Positions 1-5,385 of a DNA stretch of 5,787 nucleotides are shown piece after piece (positions within the stretch are counted from its first letter, which is position 1; each line of letters begins with the position of its first letter). This stretch comes from Elusimicrobiaceae bacterium. GTDB lineage: Bacteria; Elusimicrobiota; Elusimicrobia; Elusimicrobiales; Elusimicrobiaceae. Both the position numbers and the translations under genes were made by a program. The stretch covers positions 1 through 5,787 of the forward strand of contig JAKSPG010000089.1 in NCBI GenBank assembly GCA_024405075.1, read 5' to 3'. Under the pieces are notes generated by a model. It was not told where the DNA came from, ran no database searches, and saw only the letters and a program-made list of their open reading frames with translations.

Positions 1-498
1 AAGAAAAGTTGTTTGTTGATTCGTATAAGCGCAAAAGCATTTACATTAATTGAGTTGTTGGTGGTTGTTCTCATCATTGGTATTTTGGCGGCGGTGGCGG
101 TACCGCAGTATCAAAAAGCGGTGATAAAAACGAGGGGAGCATTGCTAATGGCTTTTCTGCGACAGGGGATGCGTGCACAGGAAATGTATCGTCTTGAAAC
201 AGGAAAATGGGCCACCAGTTTTGTAGATTTGGATATAGGTACAGATCCTACCGTTTTTTCAACAAATTCGTTTTCCTGCCGACTTACAAATACTACAGAT
301 GAAATGGATGATTTCCGAGCGTTTGATTGCTATTTAAAAGGTTTTTATCCGCTGCCGGTAATCGAAAAATATATGAATCAGAAAGACATTAATTGCTGGA
401 CTCGTGATAATCAAAAAGCAAAAGAAATATGCCGTTTGCTAGGAGGAATACCTCATCCTTCTAGTCCGGATTTAATTTCTTATATCCCTTGGGATTAA
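1..498 (+). CDS. Type IV pilin-like protein (prepilin), start probably left of the window
   Basis: Seen: an open frame from the window edge to TAA at 496-498. A class III (prepilin) signal is followed by a long hydrophobic helix: FTLIELLVVV, then IIGILAAVAVPQY. Glu5 of the mature protein, needed for pilin assembly, is present. The first in-frame start candidates are TTG at 13 and 16. Four open codons (Lys-Lys-Ser-Cys) precede them, so an ATG just outside the window is likely. The globular part carries four Cys, two of them in an Asn-Cys-Trp ... Ile-Cys-Arg-Leu-Leu-Gly-Gly C-terminal region, as in the pilin paralogs I associate with Elusimicrobium. Known: such proteins are cleaved and N-methylated by prepilin peptidase and assembled into type IV pili or type II secretion pseudopili at the inner membrane. 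Odd: the residue before the cleavage site is Ala rather than the usual Gly. The DNA is visibly more AT-rich than the next gene. Which pilin or pseudopilin role it plays cannot be told. Confidence 0.88.
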   Translation, partial: KKSCLLIRISAKAFTLIELLVVVLIIGILAAVAVPQYQKAVIKTRGALLMAFLRQGMRAQEMYRLETGKWATSFVDLDIGTDPTVFSTNSFSCRLTNTTDEMDDFRAFDCYLKGFYPLPVIEKYMNQKDINCWTRDNQKAKEICRLLGGIPHPSSPDLISYIPWD

Positions 499-522
499 CT
501 TCTCTCTCGCTTTTGCTATAAT
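495..522 (+). promoter_or_regulatory. Promoter of the SIS-domain gene, leaderless type
   Basis: A perfect TATAAT at 517-522 is preceded by TGC, giving an extended -10 (TGnTATAAT). TTAACT at 495-500, 16 bp upstream, matches 4 of 6 bases of TTGACA and overlaps the pilin stop codon. Only 7 nt separate the -10 box from the ATG at 530, so transcription should begin at or within a base or two of the start codon. No Shine-Dalgarno sequence is present, which agrees with a leaderless mRNA. Confidence 0.65.
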
Positions 523-529
523 AAGAACT

Positions 530-1267
530 ATGAAAACACACTTTCAAAGTCCCTATTTTACTGAAATTGTCCGTCTACTGGAAAAATTAGAAAATACCCC
601 GCACGACGCTATGAATCAGGCCGCACAAAAAATTGCCGCGTGCTTACAAAACGGCGGTATCATCCACACCTTTGGGTGCGGGCACAGCGGTAGCGCGGCG
701 TTGGAGCCGTTCCACCGCAGCGGTTGTTTCGCGGCCGTCAATGCCATTTTGGACCCGGGGCTTATGTTTCAGCACGGCGCGCACACGGGTACTGACTTGG
801 AACGGCAGGAAGGTTATACCCCCCGCTTACTTGAAACGCACGATTTACGCGCGGGGGATGTCTTGCTTGTGTTTTCCAATTCCGGGCGTAACCCGGCGGG
901 CATTGATGCCGTGCTTTATGCCAAACAAAAAGGTTTGTTTACCATTGCTTTTACGGCGGCCGGTGCGCACACGCATAGCAAGAGCCGCCATTCGTCCGGC
1001 CTGCTGTTAAAAGACGCGGCCGATTTAGTGATTGATAATTGTGTGGGACAAAACGAAACGTGTCTGACGCTCGGCAATACAGGCATTGCGCCAATTTCCA
1101 CCGTGGCGTTTGCTGCCGCGTTACATCATATTTTATATGAAGCGGCCGCGTTGCTATACCGGCAAGGGGTGGACCTTCCCGTCTATAAAAGCAGTAACGC
1201 CGGAGGAGACACGCATAATAACGCGCTTGCCGAAAAGTACGCCGCGCGCATTAAACATTTGAAGTAG
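530..1267 (+). CDS. SIS-domain phosphosugar-binding protein (COG4821 / UPF0309-like)
   Basis: A 245-aa protein with one SIS (sugar isomerase) domain, the usual length for the family. Visible motifs are HTFGCGHSG at residues 46-54 (phosphate-binding loop), FSNSGRN at 115-121 (the family's SNSGRN loop), SRHSSG at 152-157, and a C-terminal SSNAGGDTHNN at 221-231. The last two are typical of the UPF0309/COG4821 group rather than GlmS, KpsF or MurQ. Family knowledge: SIS proteins bind or isomerise phosphorylated sugars in the cytoplasm; the substrate of this subgroup is not established, so none is assigned. The start is ATG 530, lacking a ribosome binding site but 7 nt after a strong -10 box. The gene ends in tandem TAG codons followed by a hairpin terminator. 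No sugar transporter or kinase lies beside it. Residues 170-178 (Asn-Cys-Val-Gly-Gln-Asn-Glu-Thr-Cys) differ from the Gly-Asp-Ala-like stretch I expect there. Confidence 0.88.
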   Translation: MKTHFQSPYFTEIVRLLEKLENTPHDAMNQAAQKIAACLQNGGIIHTFGCGHSGSAALEPFHRSGCFAAVNAILDPGLMFQHGAHTGTDLERQEGYTPRLLETHDLRAGDVLLVFSNSGRNPAGIDAVLYAKQKGLFTIAFTAAGAHTHSKSRHSSGLLLKDAADLVIDNCVGQNETCLTLGNTGIAPISTVAFAAALHHILYEAAALLYRQGVDLPVYKSSNAGGDTHNNALAEKYAARIKHLK

Positions 1268-1287
1268 TAGGAAGATAAGACGTATTA

Positions 1288-1315
1288 AAAACGCCCGCTT
1301 GTAAGCGGGCGTTTT
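1288..1315. terminator. Bidirectional intrinsic terminator between convergent genes
   Basis: AAAACGCCCGCTT (1288-1300) and its exact reverse complement (1303-1315) form a GC-rich stem with a very short loop. The top strand leaves through TTTTAGTTT and the bottom strand through TTTTTAAT. It lies 20 nt after the SIS stop and 3 nt after the wHTH stop on the other strand, so it can end transcription from both sides. Confidence 0.93.
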
Positions 1316-1318
1316 AGT

Positions 1319-1579
1319 TTACATATTTTCTTTGAGTGCCGTGGGCGCGGCGGAAACTGCATTTTCCGGCTTTTGGCCCCACGTTACGTGGTAGTTAATA
1401 CCGTCGGCTTCCAGCGAGATTTTATGCTGTTCGTACAAGGCCCCTAATGCTAAATACAGCACAGAGCTGGACAGGCGGAGCAACACTTTTAACTGCCAGG
1501 AAGTAGCGGTTTTATTTTTAGTTAAATAGTCGCTGATTTGATTTACAGCCAGTTGGATATTTTCTTGTAATGGACTCAT
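1319..1579 (-). CDS. Small winged helix-turn-helix protein (DUF2582-like)
   Basis: An 86-aa protein. Residues 4-20 form one helix. The core at 26-48 has the pattern Trp-x-Leu-Lys-x-x-Leu-x-Leu-Ser-x-Ser-x-Leu-Tyr-x-Ala-Leu-Gly, followed by a Glu-x-x-Lys-Ile turn and a short beta wing (54-67). This is how I recognise the DUF2582 winged-helix family, small proteins common in anaerobes. The last roughly 18 residues are low-complexity and probably disordered. The family's function is unknown; DNA or RNA binding is plausible but unshown. It starts 3 nt downstream of the accB stop with only a weak GGGTG upstream, so translation is probably coupled to accB, and it ends at the shared terminator. Its link with accB suggests a role in, or regulation of, acetyl-CoA carboxylase expression, but that is inference from position only. 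Confidence 0.82.
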   Translation of the reverse strand: MSPLQENIQLAVNQISDYLTKNKTATSWQLKVLLRLSSSVLYLALGALYEQHKISLEADGINYHVTWGQKPENAVSAAPTALKENM

Positions 1580-1582
1580 AAT

Positions 1583-2074
1583 TTACACCCGTTCAATGGC
1601 AAAAAGCGGTTCGCCTTGTTTAACGGGCTTTCCGTTTTCCACCAACACTTTTTTAATAATGCACGGAAATTCTGCGCGCATTTCGTTAAATACTTTCATG
1701 GCTTCAATTAAGCAAATCACGTCGCCTTTTTCCACCTGGGCCCCCTCTTTTACAAGCGGCGGAGCACTGGGCGTAGAGCCGCGGAAAAAGATTCCCATCA
1801 ACGGAGCTTTCAGTACTTCTTTATACTGCTCCTGCGCAAGGACCGTGTTTGTGCCGCCTGCCGTGGCAGCCGTTGCACCCACCGCTACCGGTACGGGAAC
1901 AATTGCCGGGCGCGCTTTTACCAAACGCACATACAGACCTTTTTGGTCATATTCAATGGTATCTAGCTGATTATCTTGCATGAAGCTGTAGAGCTGTTTG
2001 ACTTCTTTTAAAACCGGAAATTCTTTGGCAGACGTTTTTTTGGCTGCTGTTTTTTTAGTCGTTGCTTTTTTCAT
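1583..2074 (-). CDS. accB: Biotin carboxyl carrier protein of acetyl-CoA carboxylase
   Basis: A 163-aa carrier subunit that holds biotin while acetyl-CoA carboxylase makes malonyl-CoA, the first step of fatty acid synthesis, in the cytoplasm. The C-terminal biotinyl domain (about 88-162) opens with Ala-Pro-Leu-Met-Gly and has the EAMK motif, with Lys127 as the biotinylated residue, followed by VFNEM. A Pro/Thr-rich thumb (PSAPPLVKEG) precedes it, as in AccB rather than in most decarboxylase carriers. Residues 21-53 are the usual N-terminal dimerising region and 54-80 an Ala/Pro/Val/Thr-rich linker. The start at 2074 is chosen because AGAGG lies 5 nt upstream. The frame could run 32 codons further, but that adds a basic, non-family stretch. 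Odd: the first 18 residues are rich in Lys/Ala/Thr, and the biotin carboxylase gene accC, the usual partner, does not follow. Length is close to the E. coli protein (156 aa). Confidence 0.95.
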   Translation of the reverse strand: MKKATTKKTAAKKTSAKEFPVLKEVKQLYSFMQDNQLDTIEYDQKGLYVRLVKARPAIVPVPVAVGATAATAGGTNTVLAQEQYKEVLKAPLMGIFFRGSTPSAPPLVKEGAQVEKGDVICLIEAMKVFNEMRAEFPCIIKKVLVENGKPVKQGEPLFAIERV

Positions 2075-2079
2075 ATTTA

Positions 2080-2084
2080 CCTCT
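2080..2084 (-). promoter_or_regulatory. Ribosome binding site fixing the accB start
   Basis: AGAGG on the minus strand, 5 nt before the ATG at 2074. It is the main reason for preferring the short accB start over the longer open frame reaching back to 2170. Confidence 0.7.
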
Positions 2085-2141
2085 GTTAAAGATAACCGAA
2101 AACGGCTTTTCCTTATTTTACATAATTTTAAGCAAATTGGC

Positions 2142-2834
2142 TTATAGGGATGCTTGCGGCCCCGGTTCAAATACCGTTTTGCTTTGGTATAAATGTTGCA
2201 TAATTTCCATCAGTATTTCTTTCAAATCTTCCTCTAATTGGTGGCGCAAGTCGGCTCCGCGGCGTTGCACATAAATGGGCCCGGTAAAGGGTAATAAAAG
2301 CGAAAAGGTATGTTTATTCAACCACTCCAAGCCGCCAACTAACCCTACTTGCGGGACGGGCCTCCATCGTCGGGCAGATTGCTCAAAAAGCGGTTGCGAG
2401 CTGTTTGGTTGGCTGATGGTGAGTGTAACGCGGGTACATAATCCGGCAGTTGCGGAGGAAGCAAGCGGTTTTTCTTCTTCGCAATCAAAAGACGTAAATT
2501 GTGCTTTGTATGTTACGAGGGCTTGATACGGATACTTTTCTGCCAGTGCTTGCGGTCCGGCATCTACCCGCTCTACCACCGTGGCTAATGCATCAGCCGT
2601 TGCCACGGCTACGCCGTCTGCCGTTTCAAGGGTAAAAGCGTGCGGAAAGGAAGTAGCGGGTTCCACAAGCAACGTGTGCGGCTCAATCCCCGCATCAGAA
2701 ATAACAAGCACGGTCGTATCGGTACGCACAGCTTGACGGGACTGCGTATAAATACCTCGGCGAATCTTCCCATGATATGTGCACCCGGCAAGCAATAAAA
2801 CGGCGGTTATTAAAATCAAAACCTGTTTCTGCAT
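2142..2834 (-). CDS. Putative outer-membrane lipoprotein of unknown function
   Basis: A 230-aa protein beginning with a type II signal peptide: Met-Gln-Lys, hydrophobic residues 5-16, and the lipobox Leu-Ala-Gly-Cys, so Cys18 should be lipidated. Thr at +2 is compatible with sorting to the outer membrane. I do not recognise the mature domain. It has a region rich in Val/Ala/Thr (about 38-85), two further Cys (about 117 and 133) that might form a disulfide, and a C-terminal charged helix with Leu/Ile spacing (about 188-210). The frame is open 18 codons upstream of this Met, but the upstream residues would spoil the signal peptide, and the promoter's -10 box lies there. The gene is 67 nt upstream of accB on the same strand. 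Co-transcription is possible, but a functional link to fatty acid synthesis is not evident. No Shine-Dalgarno sequence is seen; the mRNA is probably leaderless. Confidence 0.78.
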   Translation of the reverse strand: MQKQVLILITAVLLLAGCTYHGKIRRGIYTQSRQAVRTDTTVLVISDAGIEPHTLLVEPATSFPHAFTLETADGVAVATADALATVVERVDAGPQALAEKYPYQALVTYKAQFTSFDCEEEKPLASSATAGLCTRVTLTISQPNSSQPLFEQSARRWRPVPQVGLVGGLEWLNKHTFSLLLPFTGPIYVQRRGADLRHQLEEDLKEILMEIMQHLYQSKTVFEPGPQASL

Positions 2835-2841
2835 TAGAGCT

Positions 2842-2870
2842 ATTATACAAAACCGCCGTTTTAGTGTGCA
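2842..2870 (-). promoter_or_regulatory. Promoter of the lipoprotein gene, leaderless type
   Basis: On the minus strand, a perfect TATAAT (2847-2842) and a weaker TGCACA (2870-2865, 4 of 6 bases of TTGACA) are separated by 17 bp. The -10 box ends 7 nt before the ATG at 2834, the same spacing as at the SIS gene, implying a transcript that begins at the start codon. The spacer contains an AAAAC-CGCC-GTTTT inverted repeat. Confidence 0.62.
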
Positions 2871-2875
2871 AAAGG

Positions 2876-2894
2876 ACCTAGATGCCAACTAGGT
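2876..2894. repeat. Inverted repeat in the divergent promoter region, possible operator
   Basis: ACCTAG (2876-2881) and CTAGGT (2889-2894) are exact inverted copies with a 7-nt spacer. The repeat lies between the -35 region of the lipoprotein promoter and the proposed promoter of the plus-strand operon. Its position fits a repressor or activator site acting on both genes, but a 6-bp arm could arise by chance. Confidence 0.35.
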
Positions 2895-2904
2895 ACAAAG
2901 ACCC

Positions 2905-2932
2905 TTGCGTATAACTGGGTTTGGAGTACAAT
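2905..2932 (+). promoter_or_regulatory. Possible promoter of the A-D secreted protein operon
   Basis: TTGCGT (2905-2910, 3 of 6 bases) and TACAAT (2927-2932, 5 of 6) are 16 bp apart. Transcription would begin near 2939, at the ribosome binding site. TATAAC at 2910-2915 is an alternative -10 that would leave a leader of about 26 nt, but it lacks a convincing -35. Confidence 0.35.
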
Positions 2933-2938
2933 AATAGT

Positions 2939-2943
2939 AGGAG
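2939..2943 (+). promoter_or_regulatory. Ribosome binding site of gene A
   Basis: AGGAG, 4 nt before ATG 2948 and 10 nt before the in-frame ATG 2954. It rules against the TTG at 2921 and makes 2948 or 2954 the start. Confidence 0.6.
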
Positions 2944-2947
2944 CGCT

Positions 2948-3787
2948 ATGATTATGTGCCATACATTTATGGGTATAATAAAAAAGGGATGTTTATTATT
3001 ATTTTTGTTGGGAGTAACTGTAGGTTGTTACGCCCAAGGTAAATCAGTTGTTGAAGGTGGTGTGTCAGCGGCCAGTCATAGTACGAAGGTGTTGCCGGAA
3101 GCTGCTTTTCAACATATTCGTCGCGCCATGCAGAAATGTAACCTGTCTTCACCGCTTATCATGCAACCGTTGCAGATTACCAATTTGCCCGGAAGCCCTG
3201 AAATACCATTATTTTCACACATGCCTGTGTCATCTTCTATTTTACAAGCACGGACTTTGACAACCAAAGAAGTATCCCAGAAAATATTTTCCCACTATTG
3301 GACCGATGTGTATGTGCCGGTATCTTTTGCCTCCGACGAAGTAGCTCTCTACCGCGGTATGGAATTAGATTATCTCACAGACATCCAACACATTCTACAA
3401 AATGGGTTGGAGTGCAATAAAAGCCGCTACGAAGGGATATTTTTCTCCTGTTCTTTGGAAATGGCTTTAGGGTATACTACAGGAAAATATAGGGCTTTAC
3501 CCGTGCTGGTTAGGGTGCCGGTCACGGCGGATATGTCCGGTACGTTCAAAAGTTATTTTAATGACGAGTATATATTTTTGCAAGATGTGCCGGCTGATAG
3601 AATTTCGGACGTAGTCGTGTTTTTAGAAGTAGACGGGCAAGTGGGTTGGTACAAAGTAGTTTTGAAGGACGGGAATTTGGCACTGGAAAGTATCCCCAAC
3701 CGTTTGTTTAAAGTCGCTGACTTGAAAGTGCCCTATTTTGATGTGGACCTTTTTTACCCAAGCCGTCCGGGTAATATGAGGAAGTAG
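2948..3787 (+). CDS. Secreted protein A, putative ADP-ribosyltransferase-like fold
   Basis: A 279-aa protein; function not recognised with certainty. Lys12-Lys13 and hydrophobic residues 15-27, ending Cys-Tyr-Ala-Gln, form a signal peptide, with cleavage likely after Ala29. Conserved with the following three genes are ITNLPGSP (77-84), VYVPVSF (121-127), LYRGMEL (134-140), ILQNGLE (149-155), GIFFSCSLEMALGY (163-176), PVLVRVP (185-191), FLQDVPADRIS (210-220) and FLEVDGQVGWYK (225-236). The order Tyr-Arg-Gly strand, helix with Asn-Gly-Leu, Phe-Ser-x-Ser strand with Ala-Leu, then Glu207-Tyr-Ile-Phe before Val-Pro-Ala, resembles ADP-ribosyltransferases and KptA. This is inference by eye. A has a longer C-terminal tail than B and C, rich in aromatics and ending basic. 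The signal peptide suggests action outside the cytoplasm. The start is set by AGGAG; ATG 2954 or 2969 would remove only residues before the signal core. First gene of the operon. Confidence 0.85.
   Translation: MIMCHTFMGIIKKGCLLLFLLGVTVGCYAQGKSVVEGGVSAASHSTKVLPEAAFQHIRRAMQKCNLSSPLIMQPLQITNLPGSPEIPLFSHMPVSSSILQARTLTTKEVSQKIFSHYWTDVYVPVSFASDEVALYRGMELDYLTDIQHILQNGLECNKSRYEGIFFSCSLEMALGYTTGKYRALPVLVRVPVTADMSGTFKSYFNDEYIFLQDVPADRISDVVVFLEVDGQVGWYKVVLKDGNLALESIPNRLFKVADLKVPYFDVDLFYPSRPGNMRK
3778..3784 (+). promoter_or_regulatory. Ribosome binding site of gene B inside the end of gene A
   Basis: GAGGAAG lies within the last codons of gene A, its GAGG core 9 nt from ATG 3791. It is a good match and shows that B is translated on its own from the shared mRNA. 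Confidence 0.7.
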
Positions 3788-3790
3788 CGT

Positions 3791-4579
3791 ATGAAAAAAT
3801 TACTTATGTTCGGTGTGCTTTTTTTAAGTGTTACTATGGTGTATGCCCAACAAGAGGTAAAAACCGTGGCGGATGCGGCCCTTCGGTCATCGCAACAAAT
3901 GACGCGAACGGTGGGAAGAACATTACAGCAAACCGCCTTGCAACCTTCCCGTTCGGTACCGGTATCGTTGGCCAAAATAGTTAATTTACCCGGTATGCCC
4001 CTGGTGCAAATACAAACCGATACTCCCCCCGCCACGCAAGAGGTATTATCGGCCCGGTTACTGTTGGGGAGTGAATTGCACCGCAACATCAATTTGACAG
4101 AATCGATGCACCTGTATGTCCCCGAAGCATTTACCGACCTGTCCAAGAAAGAAGTTTTTCGGGGTGTACGGTTGGAAAATTTAGCAGAGTTGGAAAATAT
4201 CGTTCGTAACGGTATGGAGTTGGATAAAACAGCCTACGACGGGATTTACTTTGGCTATGGTCCGTCCACGGCCTTGACATATGCACTTCCCCCTTGGGAA
4301 TTAACCATATACGAGGGCGTTTATGAGTTAGATTTAACATTCCCGGTACTGTTCCAACTGCCCCTTGCATCGGATTTTTTAGTAGAAAATCCGGCGGACT
4401 ACTCAAGCGGGTATGTGGTATTTCACAAAACGATTCCCGCACATCGTTTTGATAATGTGATGACGTTTTTAGAAGTAAACGGAAAACCGGGGTGGTACAA
4501 AGCCGGGTTATATAATGATAAATTATTGTTAACGCCGGTCCCGGCCAAAGAGGTCCCCGGTTTTGTGGATAGCTTATGA
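3791..4579 (+). CDS. Secreted protein B, paralog of A, C and D
   Basis: A 262-aa protein with a clear signal peptide (Lys2-Lys3, hydrophobic 4-17, Val-Tyr-Ala before Gln20). An N-terminal mature region with predicted helix (25-60) leads to IVNLPGMP (63-70). The conserved domain then has YVPEAF (109-114), VFRGVRL (122-128), NGMELDK (140-146), GIYFGYGPSTALTYA (151-165), TFPVLFQLP (183-191), VVFHKTIPAHR (209-219) and FLEVNGKPGWYKAGL (226-240). It is clearly closest to C by eye. Compared with A it has Gly in place of the Ser of the Phe-Ser-x-Ser motif, Tyr where A has Glu207, and a longer loop (about 166-182). If the fold is transferase-like, B may therefore be inactive. It begins 3 nt after the A stop. 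No function is assigned; secretion to the periplasm or beyond is inferred. Confidence 0.88.
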   Translation: MKKLLMFGVLFLSVTMVYAQQEVKTVADAALRSSQQMTRTVGRTLQQTALQPSRSVPVSLAKIVNLPGMPLVQIQTDTPPATQEVLSARLLLGSELHRNINLTESMHLYVPEAFTDLSKKEVFRGVRLENLAELENIVRNGMELDKTAYDGIYFGYGPSTALTYALPPWELTIYEGVYELDLTFPVLFQLPLASDFLVENPADYSSGYVVFHKTIPAHRFDNVMTFLEVNGKPGWYKAGLYNDKLLLTPVPAKEVPGFVDSL

Positions 4580-5385
4580 AAAAACTACAGGTTATTATCA
4601 CTTTTTGTGTGGTGAGTGTATGCGCGTGTCCCGTATTTGCCCAAAAAGGGAAAATACTTCAAGAGGGGTTGAACGCAGCAGGGCACGCTCCCAAAAACAT
4701 AACGCAAAACGTTGGTAGAGAGCTGCAACGTACGACGTTGCAATCGGCCCGGTCCAACGCTCCGCAAATGGCCCGGATCATCAATCTGCCCGATATGCCC
4801 CGAGTACAAGTGCGGTTGGATGACTCGTATCCGGCCGGTAGCGAGGTGGAGGCACGCCTGTTATTTCGCAACGAGTTATACCACAATGTGGGACTGGCAG
4901 AATCATTGCACGAGCATATGCCGGTGGCTTTTACGTATCCCAAAAAAGAGGTGTTTAGAGGGGTTAAGTTGGCAAAGTTGGGAGAATTAGAAAATTTATT
5001 AAGAAATGGTATGGAATTGGATAAAAGCCACTACAAAGGGTCTATTTATTGTGGGTACGCTCCCACTACAGCACTGGATTATGCGTTGCCTACAGAGGAG
5101 CCTTTTATATACGAGAACTGGGCCGAACCGGATATGACATTTCCGGTTATTATGCAAATTCCGCTTACGGAGCAGTTACTGCAGGAAAACCCGCTGGACC
5201 CGTTGGCAGATTGGGCCGTGTTTCACAAGACAATTCCGGCAGACCGCATTTCTAACATTGTGGTATTTTTGGAAATTAACGGTAAACAAGATTGGTATAA
5301 AGCCGGGCTGGAAAATAACAGATTGTTATTAACGCCGGCCCCGCCTGCAGCTACGAAGGGGTATGTAGAATTATGGGCAGATTAA
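4576..5385 (+). CDS. Secreted protein C, paralog of A, B and D
   Basis: A 269-aa protein whose ATG overlaps the TGA of B (ATGA, 4 nt), a typical translational coupling joint; no strong ribosome binding site is seen. The signal peptide spans residues 1-22 (Phe-Ala before Gln23) with several Cys in the hydrophobic part. Conserved blocks are IINLPDMP (68-75), HMPVAFT (114-120), VFRGVKL (126-132), NGMELDK (144-150), IYCGYAPTTALDYA (157-170), TFPVIMQIP (188-196), AVFHKTIPADRIS (214-226) and FLEINGKQDWYKAGL (231-245). The segment NVGRELQRTTLQSARS (45-60) matches the same place in B (NVGR versus TVGR, then TLQQTALQPSRS), so B and C look like the most recent duplication. As in B, the Ser of the second motif and the Glu of A are absent (Trp213 at the Glu position). 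Function unknown. Confidence 0.88.
   Translation: MKKLQVIITFCVVSVCACPVFAQKGKILQEGLNAAGHAPKNITQNVGRELQRTTLQSARSNAPQMARIINLPDMPRVQVRLDDSYPAGSEVEARLLFRNELYHNVGLAESLHEHMPVAFTYPKKEVFRGVKLAKLGELENLLRNGMELDKSHYKGSIYCGYAPTTALDYALPTEEPFIYENWAEPDMTFPVIMQIPLTEQLLQENPLDPLADWAVFHKTIPADRISNIVVFLEINGKQDWYKAGLENNRLLLTPAPPAATKGYVELWAD

Noticed and set aside
633..1010. Open frame of 125 codons inside the SIS gene
   Set aside because: It lies in another frame of a gene with clear SIS motifs, and its Arg/Ala/Cys-rich translation is typical of a GC-rich shadow frame.
2085..2141. Hairpin AGCCG-TTTT-CGGTT as a terminator between the lipoprotein gene and accB
   Set aside because: The stem has only five pairs including a G-T wobble, and no T-run follows on the minus strand.
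2075..2170. Longer accB start at 2170
   Set aside because: It overlaps the end of the lipoprotein gene, adds 32 basic residues foreign to the family, and ignores the good ribosome binding site in front of 2074.
2921..2947. TTG 2921 as the start of gene A
   Set aside because: AGGAG at 2939-2943 lies downstream of it, the proposed -10 overlaps it, and the extra nine polar residues would only lengthen the region before the signal peptide.
2974..2979. TATAAT inside the 5' end of gene A as a promoter
   Set aside because: The next ATG at a leaderless distance (2989) is out of frame with gene A, and no matching -35 is visible; probably chance in AT-rich codons.
2999..3035. Lipobox in protein A (Thr-Val-Gly-Cys)
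   Set aside because: Position -3 is Thr instead of Leu/Val/Ile, and all four paralogs share a signal peptidase I style Ala-Gln junction just after it.
2948..3787. Calling protein A a functional tRNA 2'-phosphotransferase or ADP-ribosyltransferase
   Set aside because: Only motif order and a possible residue set support this. The signal peptide argues against a cytoplasmic tRNA enzyme, and no catalytic signature matches fully.
4131..4601. Minus-strand open frame of 156 codons opposite genes B and C
   Set aside because: It lies opposite well-conserved paralogs, has no ribosome binding site or promoter, and its translation shows no recognisable domain.
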